Source of the DNA: JAFGXF01 sp963732595
GTDB lineage: Bacteria > Chloroflexota > Anaerolineae > Anaerolineales > Anaerolineaceae
DNA: 64,000 bases
Assembly (NCBI GenBank): GCA_963732595.1
Contig: CAVSZZ010000002.1
Coordinates: 186,001 to 250,000, forward strand
Direction of reading: 5' to 3'
The position numbers and the translations under genes were made by a program. The notes below the pieces were generated by a model. The model was not told the origin of the DNA. It did not search any database and saw only the letters and a program-made list of their open reading frames with translations. Positions 25,799 to 34,020 of the stretch are shown piece after piece (the stretch's first letter is position 1; every line of letters begins with the position of its first letter).

Positions 25799-26776
25799 AT
25801 GCCCACTGCTTTAATCACCGGGATCACCGGTCAGGATGGTTCCTACCTTGCCGAATTATTATTATCCAAGGGATATACTGTGGTTGGGATGGTTCGTCGC
25901 TCAAGCACAGTCACCTTCGAGCGCATCCAACACATCCAGGATCAGGTCAGCATTGTTCAGGGTGACCTCCATGATCAAAGCTCACTGGTCGAGATCATCG
26001 AACAATATGAGCCCACAGAGGTCTATAATCTGGCTGCACAATCCTTCGTCCCAACCTCCTGGAACCAACCGGTACTGACCGGTGAGGTGACTGGCCTGGG
26101 TGTGACTCGCGTACTGGAAGCCATCCGTCATGTCAATCCCAAGATCCGTTTTTATCAGGCTTCCACCAGCGAGATGTTCGGCAAGGTGGTTGAGGTTCCT
26201 CAAAAAGAATCGACGCCGTTCTATCCCCGGAGCCCGTATGGTGTCGCAAAACTCTACGGTCACTGGATCACGATCAATTATCGCGAAAGTTATAACCTGT
26301 TTGCCGTTTCCGGAATACTCTTCAATCATGAAAGCCCGCGCCGGGGCCTGGAATTCGTCACACGCAAGGTCACCAATGGCGTGGCCCGTATTAAAAAGGG
26401 CCTGGCGAAGGAAATCCGGCTTGGCAATCTCGAATCGCGGCGTGATTGGGGCTTTGCGGGTGATTATGTTCGAGCGATGTGGCAAATGCTCCAGCAACCC
26501 ACGCCCGAGGATTATGTCATCGGCATGGGTGAAACGCATGCGGTTCGCGAACTATGTGAGTTGGCGTTCAATCGTGTAGGTCTGGATTATAAAGACTACA
26601 TAATTCAGGATCCCAAGTTTTACCGACCGGCAGAGGTCGATCTGTTGGTTTCAGATCCCACCAAAGCACACCAGAAATTGGGTTGGAAGCCCGAAGTGTC
26701 CTTCAATCAATTAGTGGAAAAAATGGTCGATGCTGATCTCGATCGTATTTCCGACAAAAGCCAGAAAGTCTATTGA
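25799..26776 (+). CDS. gmd: GDP-mannose 4,6-dehydratase
   Basis: Gmd converts GDP-D-mannose to GDP-4-keto-6-deoxymannose, the precursor of fucose, rhamnose-D and perosamine sugars. The 325-residue SDR-fold protein has the NAD(P) motif TGITGQDGSYLAE (residues 7-19), the catalytic STSEMFG and the YGVAK Tyr-Lys pair, NHESPRRG, and RDWGFAGDYV. It is intact. A GGAGAAATAC ribosome binding site precedes the ATG. No fcl/rmd reductase follows in this window. Confidence 0.95.
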   Translation: MPTALITGITGQDGSYLAELLLSKGYTVVGMVRRSSTVTFERIQHIQDQVSIVQGDLHDQSSLVEIIEQYEPTEVYNLAAQSFVPTSWNQPVLTGEVTGLGVTRVLEAIRHVNPKIRFYQASTSEMFGKVVEVPQKESTPFYPRSPYGVAKLYGHWITINYRESYNLFAVSGILFNHESPRRGLEFVTRKVTNGVARIKKGLAKEIRLGNLESRRDWGFAGDYVRAMWQMLQQPTPEDYVIGMGETHAVRELCELAFNRVGLDYKDYIIQDPKFYRPAEVDLLVSDPTKAHQKLGWKPEVSFNQLVEKMVDADLDRISDKSQKVY

Positions 26777-26791
26777 AATCGGAGGACAATG

Positions 26792-27191
26792 ATGAACTTT
26801 TCTGTAAGCGATTGGATGATTAATAATATCGTATTCGTGGAACCGGATTCAAGTGTTGCAGATGCATTAAAAACCATGCGCAGACGGTACATCCATAGTG
26901 TCATCGTTAATAAAACAGCCACCAGCCCTGAATATGGGATCGTTACTTCCACGGATATCAGTGACCACGTCATCGCATTGGGGCAAAATCCAGCAAAATT
27001 AAAAGTCCGCGACGTAATGCATAGTCCGCTGATCACCATCAATGCAAACCTTCCACTGCGAGATTGCGCAAAAGCCATGAAAGATGAACCAGATCCATCA
27101 TTTACCGGTTGTGGATGAAAGTGGCAAATTGATCGGTATGATCTCAGCGACAGATTTTCTCGTGGCAGCCGAAGCCATGATCGAAAGTTGA
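26792..27191 (+). CDS. CBS-pair domain protein (one frameshift)
   Basis: This is a small stand-alone CBS pair, a family that usually senses adenine nucleotides. The first CBS has VSDWMINNIVFVEPDSSVADAL and YGIVTSTDIS; the second has VRDVMHSPLITINANLPLRD. The end is out of frame from about 27080. Removing one base continues it as MNQIHHLPVVDESGKLIGMI and SATDF, to a stop at 27191 (132 residues). The second of two adjacent ATGs is chosen for its 6-nt spacing from GGAGG. Confidence 0.85.
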
Positions 27192-27205
27192 CCTAACTTC
27201 CCATA

Positions 27206-27765
27206 ATGCGTTTGCGTTTGTTGTCACTCCTTCTCTTCTCAGTATTCTTGATCGCCATCCTTCCGGCTTCCATTGGTTATGCATCCAGCTTGGGGAATAA
27301 CGCCCCACAAACGGAAGTAACTCCGATCAGCCCGGTTATTGTTTCAACACCAAACGAGAACGGAGCGATATACCATATCGTTCAATATGGCCAGACACTT
27401 GGAGATGATCGCCTCAGCTTATGGCATTATCCGTGCCTGAGCTTCGGTCGTTAAATGGTCTGGGTGAAGGTGTCAGTGATATTTACATCGGACAGACGTT
27501 GACCATCCGGGTGGCACAACCCCCCACTGAAACACCCACCCTCACGCCGACCACACCTCCCCCGACAAGAACACCTCGCAGTATCACACCGATCATGACC
27601 CCCACACCGATACCAACTGCGACAGCAACACCCAGGTCCATGATCCCGCAGGGAGTTATGATTCAACGCAAGGTACTGGGGTTTCATCCTGCTGGGATTG
27701 GAATTGCCGGCTTCTATTTCTGGGGTATTCAGTACTGGATCATGCGCAAGCGAAACGCACGTTGA
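27206..27765 (+). CDS. LysM-domain membrane protein (two frameshifts)
   Basis: An N-terminal signal or anchor segment (LLSLLLFSVFLIAILPASIG) is followed by one LysM domain (YHIVQYGQTL ... MIASAYGI ... SVPELRSLNG ... SDIYIGQTLTI), a Thr/Pro-rich linker of about 50 residues, and a C-terminal membrane segment (IGIAGFYFWGIQYWI) with a basic tail. LysM binds N-acetylglucosamine chains, so this is likely a wall- or envelope-associated protein. Two one-base insertions within the LysM (near 27402 and 27430) are needed to read it through; corrected length is 185. Confidence 0.75.
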
Positions 27766-27795
27766 GTTTCGGTAGAATTTTCAGGGGGAGGTCGG

Positions 27796-27804
27796 TGATA
27801 TAAT
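27796..27804 (+). promoter_or_regulatory. extended -10 promoter for the aminotransferase
   Basis: TGATATAAT with no convincing -35. It lies 60 nt before the GTG start at 27864. Confidence 0.45.
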
Positions 27805-27863
27805 TTTAATGAAACTTGTACAGAGCAATCCTCTCTGATTCCCATTACAACCGGAGGTATTTA

Positions 27864-29191
27864 GTGGATCCAATGAAATTGCCAGGGCCAAAGGCCAAAG
27901 CAATTATTGAGCGTGATCGTGAAGTGATATCACCTTCTTACCCCAGGAGTTATCCATTTGTCATGGACCATGGCAAGGGTACAGAAGTCTGGGATGTGGA
28001 TGGTAATCGTTACCTGGATTTCGCAGCCGGTATTGCGGTCGCAGCAACTGGGCACAGCCACCCAGAAGTCGTCCGGGCAATTCAGGAGCAGGCAGAAAAA
28101 TTTATCCATATCTCGTCGGATTACTATCACACCAAGTGGGTTGAACTGGGGGAAAAATTGGACGAGATCGCGCCTTTTGAAGAAAAGGCCGTTTGTTTCA
28201 TGACGAATTCAGGAACCGAGAGTGTTGAAGCGGCCATCAAACTGGCGCGTTATGCAACCGGCAGGACGCAATTCATCGGTTTTCTGGGTGCATTCCATGG
28301 ACGAACGATGGGTGCAGTGACCTTTTCCGCATCCAAATCAACCTATCATAAAGGTTTCTTCCCGCTTCTGAATGGTGTTGTACACGCCCCATTCCCCGAT
28401 CCCTACCGGCCTGTACTGGCCGGCCGCCCTGGTGAGGATTACGGGGAGACTGTTGTGCGCTATATCGAGGATGAGATCATCGATCGTTTAATTCCAGACG
28501 AGGATATCGCAGGCATCCTGCTGGAACCGATCCAGGGAGAAGGTGGTTATATCGTGCCGCCACCCGGATTCTTCCCGGCGTTGAGGAAATTATGCGATAA
28601 GTATGGCATTTTATTGATCGCCGACGAGGTTCAGGCCGGTGTTGGACGCACAGGTAAATGGTGGTCGATCCAGAACTTCGGCGTCGAACCTGACATCGTC
28701 ACGAGTGCCAAGGGAATTGCATCCGGCATGCCACTGGGGGTCATGATGGCCCGCAAGAACCTGATGGTCTGGCCAAAGGGATCCCATGGGAATACATTTG
28801 GCGGCAATCCCATCTCCTGCGCAGCAGCTCTGGCCACCCTCGACCTGATCGAAAATAAATATTTGGCAAATGCAACAGAAGTGGGCAGCTTACACTTTGG
28901 ACGCCCTGAGCGAGATCGCCACCCGGCATCCATCCATCGGCCAGGTGCGTGGCATCGGTCTCATGATCGGATTGGAGTTTGTCAAGGATCAAGAACACCA
29001 AGGAACCTGCCAAACATCTCAGGGACTCGATCGTGGACAAGGCATTTGAACGAGGGTTACTGACTCTTGGTTGCGGACGATCCACCATCCGGATCTCTCC
29101 CCCCTTGTCGGTCACTAAAGCCGAAATCGACGAAGGGCTTCTCATTTTCGAAGAAGCCATTATGTTGGCAGAGCAGGAACACACTAACTGA
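27864..29191 (+). CDS. class III PLP aminotransferase, acetylornithine/4-aminobutyrate type (two frameshifts)
   Basis: A PLP enzyme that moves an amino group from an omega-amine donor to 2-oxoglutarate or pyruvate. It shows WDVDGNRYLDFAAGIAVAATG, MTNSGTESVEAAIKLAR, GAFHGRTMGAV, LLEPIQGEGGY, the DEVQAG motif and the PLP lysine in SAKGIASGMPLG. Two one-base insertions (near 28890 and 28988) break the C-terminus. Removing them gives AAYTLDALSEIATRHP, then VKDKNTKEPAKHLRD, and 441 residues. GTG 27864 is chosen because GGAGG lies 6 nt upstream. Substrate is uncertain: GabT-like or ArgD-like. Confidence 0.88.
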
Positions 29192-29193
29192 CC

Positions 29194-30759
29194 ATGCTCC
29201 CTGATTTCCGAGTACGACAGCGGGATTACCTGTTGGAGATCGCGCGAGCGCTGACTGAAGAACTTGACCTTACCCCCCTGCTCGACCGCATCCTGGGAAT
29301 TGCCATTGAGATGCTGGCTGGTAGGGCAGGCTTGATCGCATTGCATGCGAGATCCAAGCTGGCATGTTGCCGCATCCAAAAACCTATCCCCACAGTATCA
29401 CCGTCATATCGAGAAACTGATTGCCCATATTTCCGAAGGTGAGGAGTCTGCGGTGGTCGAGATTCAGGAAATCATGGACGCGCTCCAGAGACTGACCCTC
29501 ACAGCCAGTATGGGTTATTGAATGGTGTCGGTTTGCCCTTAATGGCGCATAAGAAAGTCATTGGGGTGATCTTTATATTCAGGAATTATGCCGGTATTTT
29601 TTCCAATAATGATCGCCTGCTGCTGCGAAGTTTTGCTGACCAGGCTGCGATTGCAGTTGTCAACGCACAGTTATATACACAGATCAACAATGAAAAGAAA
29701 CGATCGGATGCCCTGCTCGATTCCGCTGCAGATGGAATCCTCATTCTAAACCCGGCACATATCATCGAACGTTGTAACGCAACCATCTCCAGATTGATGG
29801 GGATTCCCCTGGATCAATACATCGGCAAATCGCATGATGAAATGATCCGTTGGCATGGCCCACTTGAAGGACAATCACTTGATGAAGCCGAAAGGATGGG
29901 ATGGCCATTATCACCGAGTGCGCAACTATATGTTGAAGGTGATCTCGAACGACCCGATCAAACTCCCCTGCCAGTCGGTATCAGCTACGCACCTTTGCTG
30001 TCACCGGATGGCCAGTTGCTAAATATCATCATGACTGTCCGGGATAACACCCGCTTTCGGCAAGCCGATGAACTAAAGAGTACCTTCATATCGATCATCA
30101 GTCACGAACTTAAAACACCGGTGGCATTGATCAAAGGGTATGTGGCTACGCTGCGCCGTGATGATGCCCGCTGGGAGAAGCAGGTCGTAAACGACAGTCT
30201 GGCAGTTATCGAGGATGAGACGGATCGCTCTGACCGCCCTGATCGATGACCTGCTGGATGCATCCCGTTTACAAACCGGAGGTGTCAGTCTACAGCGATC
30301 CGATGTCAACCTGTCAGATATCCTGCAGCATCTGGTCGAACGATACCAAACCCAGAGTAACAAGCATGAGTTTGATCATTAACCTGCCGAAGGATTTCCC
30401 GATCCTTCTAATCGATGAAGAAAGAATTCGCCAGGTGATCTCCAACCTGTTATCGAACGCCATCAAATACTCCCCGGGTGGCAAAATTCTCATCAACAGC
30501 CAGATCCTCCCGGAAAAAGTGATCCTGTGTGTCCACGATGAAGGTCCCGGAATCTCTCAGGATGATCTGCCGCATGTTTTCGATCGCTTTTATCGGTGCT
30601 TCCGATGCGGTTAAGACAACCAAAGGAGCCGGTCTGGGTTTGTTCCTGGCACGTTCGATTATTGAAGCACACGGGGGGCGAATCTGGGTGGAATCCAAAC
30701 CAGGTCGTGGTACCAGTTTCTGTTTCTCGCTTCCCCGCTCAACCTCATCTGAAAATTAA
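29194..30759 (+). CDS. orphan sensor histidine kinase, GAF-PAS-HisKA-HATPase (about five frameshifts)
   Basis: A soluble-looking sensor kinase with no membrane segment. An N-terminal GAF domain (LLEIARALTEELDL to FADQAAIAVVNAQLY) is followed by a PAS domain (LLDSAADGILILNP, about residues 175-290), the phosphoacceptor helix FISIISHELKTPVALIKGY (the His is in SHELKTP), then the ATPase motifs N-box RQVISNLLSNAIKYSPGG, G1 DEGPGIS and G2 GAGLGLFLAR. One-base insertions near 29360, 29500, 30225, 30367 and 30600 interrupt it. No response regulator is adjacent. Confidence 0.85.
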
Positions 30760-30782
30760 CCCAGGCGATGGTTTTTCGGCGA

Positions 30783-30791
30783 TGGTATAAT
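30783..30791 (+). promoter_or_regulatory. extended -10 promoter for the CpXC gene
   Basis: TGGTATAAT, 33 nt before the ATG at 30824; the ribosome binding site AAGGAAG follows. No clear -35. Confidence 0.45.
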
Positions 30792-30823
30792 GTCACGTCA
30801 TTAATCTAATCCAAGGAAGTCCC

Positions 30824-31318
30824 ATGCCTCAAACACAAACCGCATGCCCCCGCTGCCGGCAGCCAGTCGTAGCCGATATCACCCAGCTTCTGGACCTGAA
30901 TCAGGATCCAACCGCCAAACAGAAATTATTATCCGGCGCAGTCAACATGATCCAATGTCAGAGCTGCGGTTATACGGGGGCTTTAAATTCCCCTATCGTC
31001 TATCATGATCCTGAAAAAGAATTGCTCCTGACGTATTTTCCGTCAGAATTAGGTCTGCCTGTCAATGAGCAAGAAAAACTGATCGGCCCATTGATCAAGC
31101 AAGCCACAGACCGGCTCCCGGCTGAGAAAAGAAAATCCTATCTATTAACACCCAAAACTATGCTGACCATGCAAGGGTTGATCGAAACCATTCTTGAAGC
31201 AGATGGCATAACTCGCGAGATGATTAAGGAGCAACAATCCCAGATCAAATTATTGCAACAGCTGATGACGATCCCTGCGGATAGTCGAGCTGAAGTTATT
31301 AAACAGAAGAAGGTTTGA
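30824..31318 (+). CDS. CpXC-domain zinc-ribbon protein
   Basis: The 164-residue protein begins with a CPRC knuckle (residues 8-11) and has a second CQSC (about 46-49), matching the CpXC family, whose function is unknown. The middle carries a mixed alpha/beta part with LLTYFPSELGLP, then a Lys/Gln-rich helical tail. It overlaps the start of the next gene, so the two are almost certainly translated together and may act as a pair. Confidence 0.75.
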   Translation: MPQTQTACPRCRQPVVADITQLLDLNQDPTAKQKLLSGAVNMIQCQSCGYTGALNSPIVYHDPEKELLLTYFPSELGLPVNEQEKLIGPLIKQATDRLPAEKRKSYLLTPKTMLTMQGLIETILEADGITREMIKEQQSQIKLLQQLMTIPADSRAEVIKQKKV

Positions 31319-32175
31319 TCAATGAGCAGTTCTTCATGATCCTGAACCGGTTGATAGATGCCTCCCTTGCTGGTGGTGATGAAAGCTCAGCGAAACAGCT
31401 GGCGGAACTTCAGGAGTACCTGTTCAAATCCTCAAAAGTTGGCCAACGCATCCAGGCGCAAGCGGCTGAGACCGAACTGGTTGTGAAGTCGTTGCAGGAT
31501 GCAAGTAAGGATGGTTTGACCAGGGAAAAACTGCTTGAGCTCGTCCTTCAGACCACCTCAGAAACACAACTTTCAACCTACGTGGGACTTGCTCGGTCCG
31601 GTATGGATTATCAGTTTTTTCAATTGCTCAGTTTAAAGATCGATTCAGCAGCTGAGGCAGAAAAACAAAAGTTAACCGAGACGCGGGAAAAACTCCTGGA
31701 AATGACACGTGAAATGGACGAGGAGATCAACAAACGGGTTACCAGCGCTGGGCAGTTATTGGACAGCATTCTGGTTTCTTCAGAAATCGAAGAGGCCACC
31801 TCTCAGAATCTGAAGTCGATCACATCGATCTTCATAGAAGTATTAGGGCATCGTATTGAAGAAGCCCGCCAGAAAGGCGAACTTGATAAGCTGGAAAAAC
31901 TTCAGAAGGTTGCCGCTGTGATCCAACAAGCCACTGCGCCGCCGCCCGAGTTGATGTTCATTCAGGAGCTTGTGGACGCTCCGGATGAAAAGTCGGTGAC
32001 AGATCTGCTGGAAAAAAACAAGGACAAACTGACCCCTGACTTCCTGTCAATGTTGAACAATGTGCTCGCTCAGGCAGAAACCACCGGCGAGGCAGACCAG
32101 GAATCCAAAGACCGGCTGGCCCTGATCTATCGGTCTGTTCTGAATATCAGTATGCGGACAAATTTAAATCAATAA
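31315..32175 (+). CDS. uncharacterised helical protein, partner of the CpXC gene
   Basis: I do not recognise a named family. The 286-residue product is almost wholly helical and Glu/Lys/Gln-rich, with heptad-like segments around residues 110-150 and 180-210. It has no signal peptide, membrane segment or Cys motif. A TTG start overlapping the CpXC stop is suggested, since AGAAGG precedes it closely. An ATG at 31336 is possible. The overlap suggests a stoichiometric complex. Confidence 0.7.
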   Translation: MINEQFFMILNRLIDASLAGGDESSAKQLAELQEYLFKSSKVGQRIQAQAAETELVVKSLQDASKDGLTREKLLELVLQTTSETQLSTYVGLARSGMDYQFFQLLSLKIDSAAEAEKQKLTETREKLLEMTREMDEEINKRVTSAGQLLDSILVSSEIEEATSQNLKSITSIFIEVLGHRIEEARQKGELDKLEKLQKVAAVIQQATAPPPELMFIQELVDAPDEKSVTDLLEKNKDKLTPDFLSMLNNVLAQAETTGEADQESKDRLALIYRSVLNISMRTNLNQ

Positions 32176-32195
32176 GCGCGTTCCAAATAAAGACG

Positions 32196-32227
32196 AACAC
32201 CGGCAAACACAGCCGGTGTTTTGTTTA
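32196..32227 (+). terminator. intrinsic terminator
   Basis: A 9-bp stem AACACCGGC/GCCGGTGTT with a 7-nt loop, followed by TTGTTT. It closes the plus-strand CpXC pair and touches the 3' end of the convergent FHA gene. Confidence 0.8.
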
Positions 32228-32908
32228 AGCTGCGTGATTGTTCTTTACAATCGGGTTATCCAGCCTCAGACCAAATCCTCTTACCGTCAGGATATAAGTG
32301 TGGGCCGGATCGATTTCCTTCAGCCGGTCTCTCAGACGCCGAACCAGAGCATCCAAAGCCTCTTCCGAAACCCCTTCAGATTGATCGCTCCCCCAAATCT
32401 CATCCACAAGTAAATCTCGTGAGACCACCTGATCATGTTTTTCAAACAAAACCTGCAATAGTTTAAATTGAGGCACGGACAGCGGGGGTATTAATTCCTT
32501 CTGGCGTACCCAGACACGGTGGGACCGTTTGTCAAGCTGCAGGCGCAATACGGTCGGATCTTCACTGATCGCTGGTTCAGCCAACGGCAACGTGGCATCC
32601 GACGACATGTAGGTAAAAGGTTGAACAAGCGCCACCTGAATGATATCGCCATCCTGCAATACCACCGAGTTATCGACTTTATGACCATTGCAAAACGTGC
32701 CATTTTTACTCCCCAGATCTTCAAGGAGAATTCCACTTGGAGATGGCATGATGCGCGCATGGAATCTGGAAATCTGGCGATCAGAGATAATCACCTCGCA
32801 AGATGCATCCCTGCCGATGATCACGGCACGGTTCAACATCCAGCGCTGGCCATTCAAAATACCAGCCTGGGCAACCAGAACAGGAAAATCATCTTTATCC
32901 CGGGTCAC
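32225..32908 (-). CDS. FHA - OmpR-type winged-helix transcription regulator
   Basis: An FHA domain (residues about 25-95) carries every phosphothreonine-binding residue: IIGRDASC, ISRFHA and LGSKNGTFCNG. A C-terminal OmpR/PhoB-type winged helix follows (VWVRQKELIPPLSVPQFKLL to TVRGFGLRLD, about 130-215). There is no receiver or BTAD domain. A GTG start at 32908 follows GGAGGAGAAGG. It is divergent from the Ser/Thr kinase at 33031, so phosphothreonine-dependent DNA binding is a reasonable inference. Mycobacterial EmbR (wHTH-BTAD-FHA) is the known analogue, with the opposite domain order. Confidence 0.9.
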   Translation of the reverse strand: MTRDKDDFPVLVAQAGILNGQRWMLNRAVIIGRDASCEVIISDRQISRFHARIMPSPSGILLEDLGSKNGTFCNGHKVDNSVVLQDGDIIQVALVQPFTYMSSDATLPLAEPAISEDPTVLRLQLDKRSHRVWVRQKELIPPLSVPQFKLLQVLFEKHDQVVSRDLLVDEIWGSDQSEGVSEEALDALVRRLRDRLKEIDPAHTYILTVRGFGLRLDNPIVKNNHAA

Positions 32909-32940
32909 CCTTCTCCTCCGTTGCTAATCATTAACGATAT

Positions 32941-32970
32941 AATATAGCAGACAATCGCTGCAAATGACAA
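32941..32970 (-). promoter_or_regulatory. promoter for the FHA-winged-helix gene
   Basis: Minus strand: TTGTCA, 18-nt spacer, TATATT, 32 nt before the GTG start. It shares a 122-nt intergenic region with the kinase promoter. Confidence 0.6.
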
Positions 32971-33011
32971 GTAATTGATTGGGTAATTTTTTCATCGATT
33001 TTACGCCGAAA

Positions 33012-33017
33012 TATAAT
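33012..33017 (+). promoter_or_regulatory. -10 element for the Ser/Thr kinase gene
   Basis: TATAAT, 13 nt before the ATG at 33031; a good -35 is not seen. The mRNA leader would be only about 7 nt, and no ribosome binding site is present. Confidence 0.4.
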
Positions 33018-33030
33018 AGAATAATACAAG

Positions 33031-34020
33031 ATGCCGATACCATTAAAACCCGGGGAAGTACTTCGGGGACGATACAGGATCAATAAGATCATTGGTCAGG
33101 GCGGGATGGGGAGTATCTACCTGGCAGATGATAACCGCTTGGAAGGTCGTCAATGTGCCCTCAAGGAAGTGGAACATGATCGCACTTTACCTCCTGAGAT
33201 GGCCCGACAAGCCAAGGAACAATTTCAGCGTGAGGCGACAGTATTGGCACGCCTTGATCACCCAAATTTACCAAAAGTCTCAGATTACTTCTCAATAAAT
33301 GACCGCGATTATCTGGTGATGGATTATGTGCCGGGTAAAGATCTGCGGACTTTAATGTTGTCGGCCAAACAGGCTGGCTCGTTCCTGCCTGAAAAGGATA
33401 TTCTGGAATGGGCTGGCCAGATCGTTGATGCCCTCACCTATCTTCACACTCAAGATCCACCGATCCTACATCGTGATATCAAACCCAGCAATGTCAAGGT
33501 TACACCCAGTGGGTTGATCAAGTTGGTGGATTTTGGATTGGTAAAAGTGCTCGCTCCGGGAGAAGTCACCATCACGGTCCTTCAAGGCCAAGGAACTGCT
33601 CTTTATACCCCACTGGAACAATATGGGGGCGACAGCGGGCATACGAATATTCGCAGCGATATCTACGCTTTGGCCGCCACCCTTTATCACCTGGTCACGA
33701 ATCAACCCCCTCCAGATGCCCGTGATCGCTTCCTGCATCCGGAAAGTCTTGTGAACCCACGCGTTATCAATCCCTCTATACATGTCCATACCGAAGAGGC
33801 GATCCTTTTAGGCTTAAGCTTGCACCCTGACCAAAGACCTGCTTCCGTCAGGGCGTTTTGGGATGCCTTGCAGGGTAATATACCCTCCCCGGCTGCAACC
33901 ATGATAGAAAAGCTGTTTGGCGAAATGCGCGGAGCAAGCACGAAGTCACCGGACCGATATCTCCTGTGGGGAGCGCTTGGCTTAACTGCCTTTGGTTTCC
34001 TGTTCAGTCTGGTGCGTTAA
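33031..34020 (+). CDS. Ser/Thr protein kinase with C-terminal membrane anchor
   Basis: A Hanks-type kinase domain takes up residues 15-275: glycine loop GQGGMGSIY, Lys45 in CALKE, the Glu helix FQREATVLARLDHPNL, catalytic HRDIKPSN, DFGLVK, activation segment GTALYTPLEQYGG and RSDIYALAATLYHL. All catalytic residues are present, so it should be active. A single hydrophobic segment at the very end (YLLWGALGLTAFGFLFSLV) would tail-anchor it with the kinase in the cytoplasm and no outside sensor. It is divergent from an FHA regulator, a likely substrate. Confidence 0.95.
   Translation: MPIPLKPGEVLRGRYRINKIIGQGGMGSIYLADDNRLEGRQCALKEVEHDRTLPPEMARQAKEQFQREATVLARLDHPNLPKVSDYFSINDRDYLVMDYVPGKDLRTLMLSAKQAGSFLPEKDILEWAGQIVDALTYLHTQDPPILHRDIKPSNVKVTPSGLIKLVDFGLVKVLAPGEVTITVLQGQGTALYTPLEQYGGDSGHTNIRSDIYALAATLYHLVTNQPPPDARDRFLHPESLVNPRVINPSIHVHTEEAILLGLSLHPDQRPASVRAFWDALQGNIPSPAATMIEKLFGEMRGASTKSPDRYLLWGALGLTAFGFLFSLVR

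Noticed and set aside
27816..27863. Upstream TTG start for the aminotransferase
   Set aside because: The GTG at 27864 has a GGAGG at ideal spacing, and the upstream residues do not match the family.
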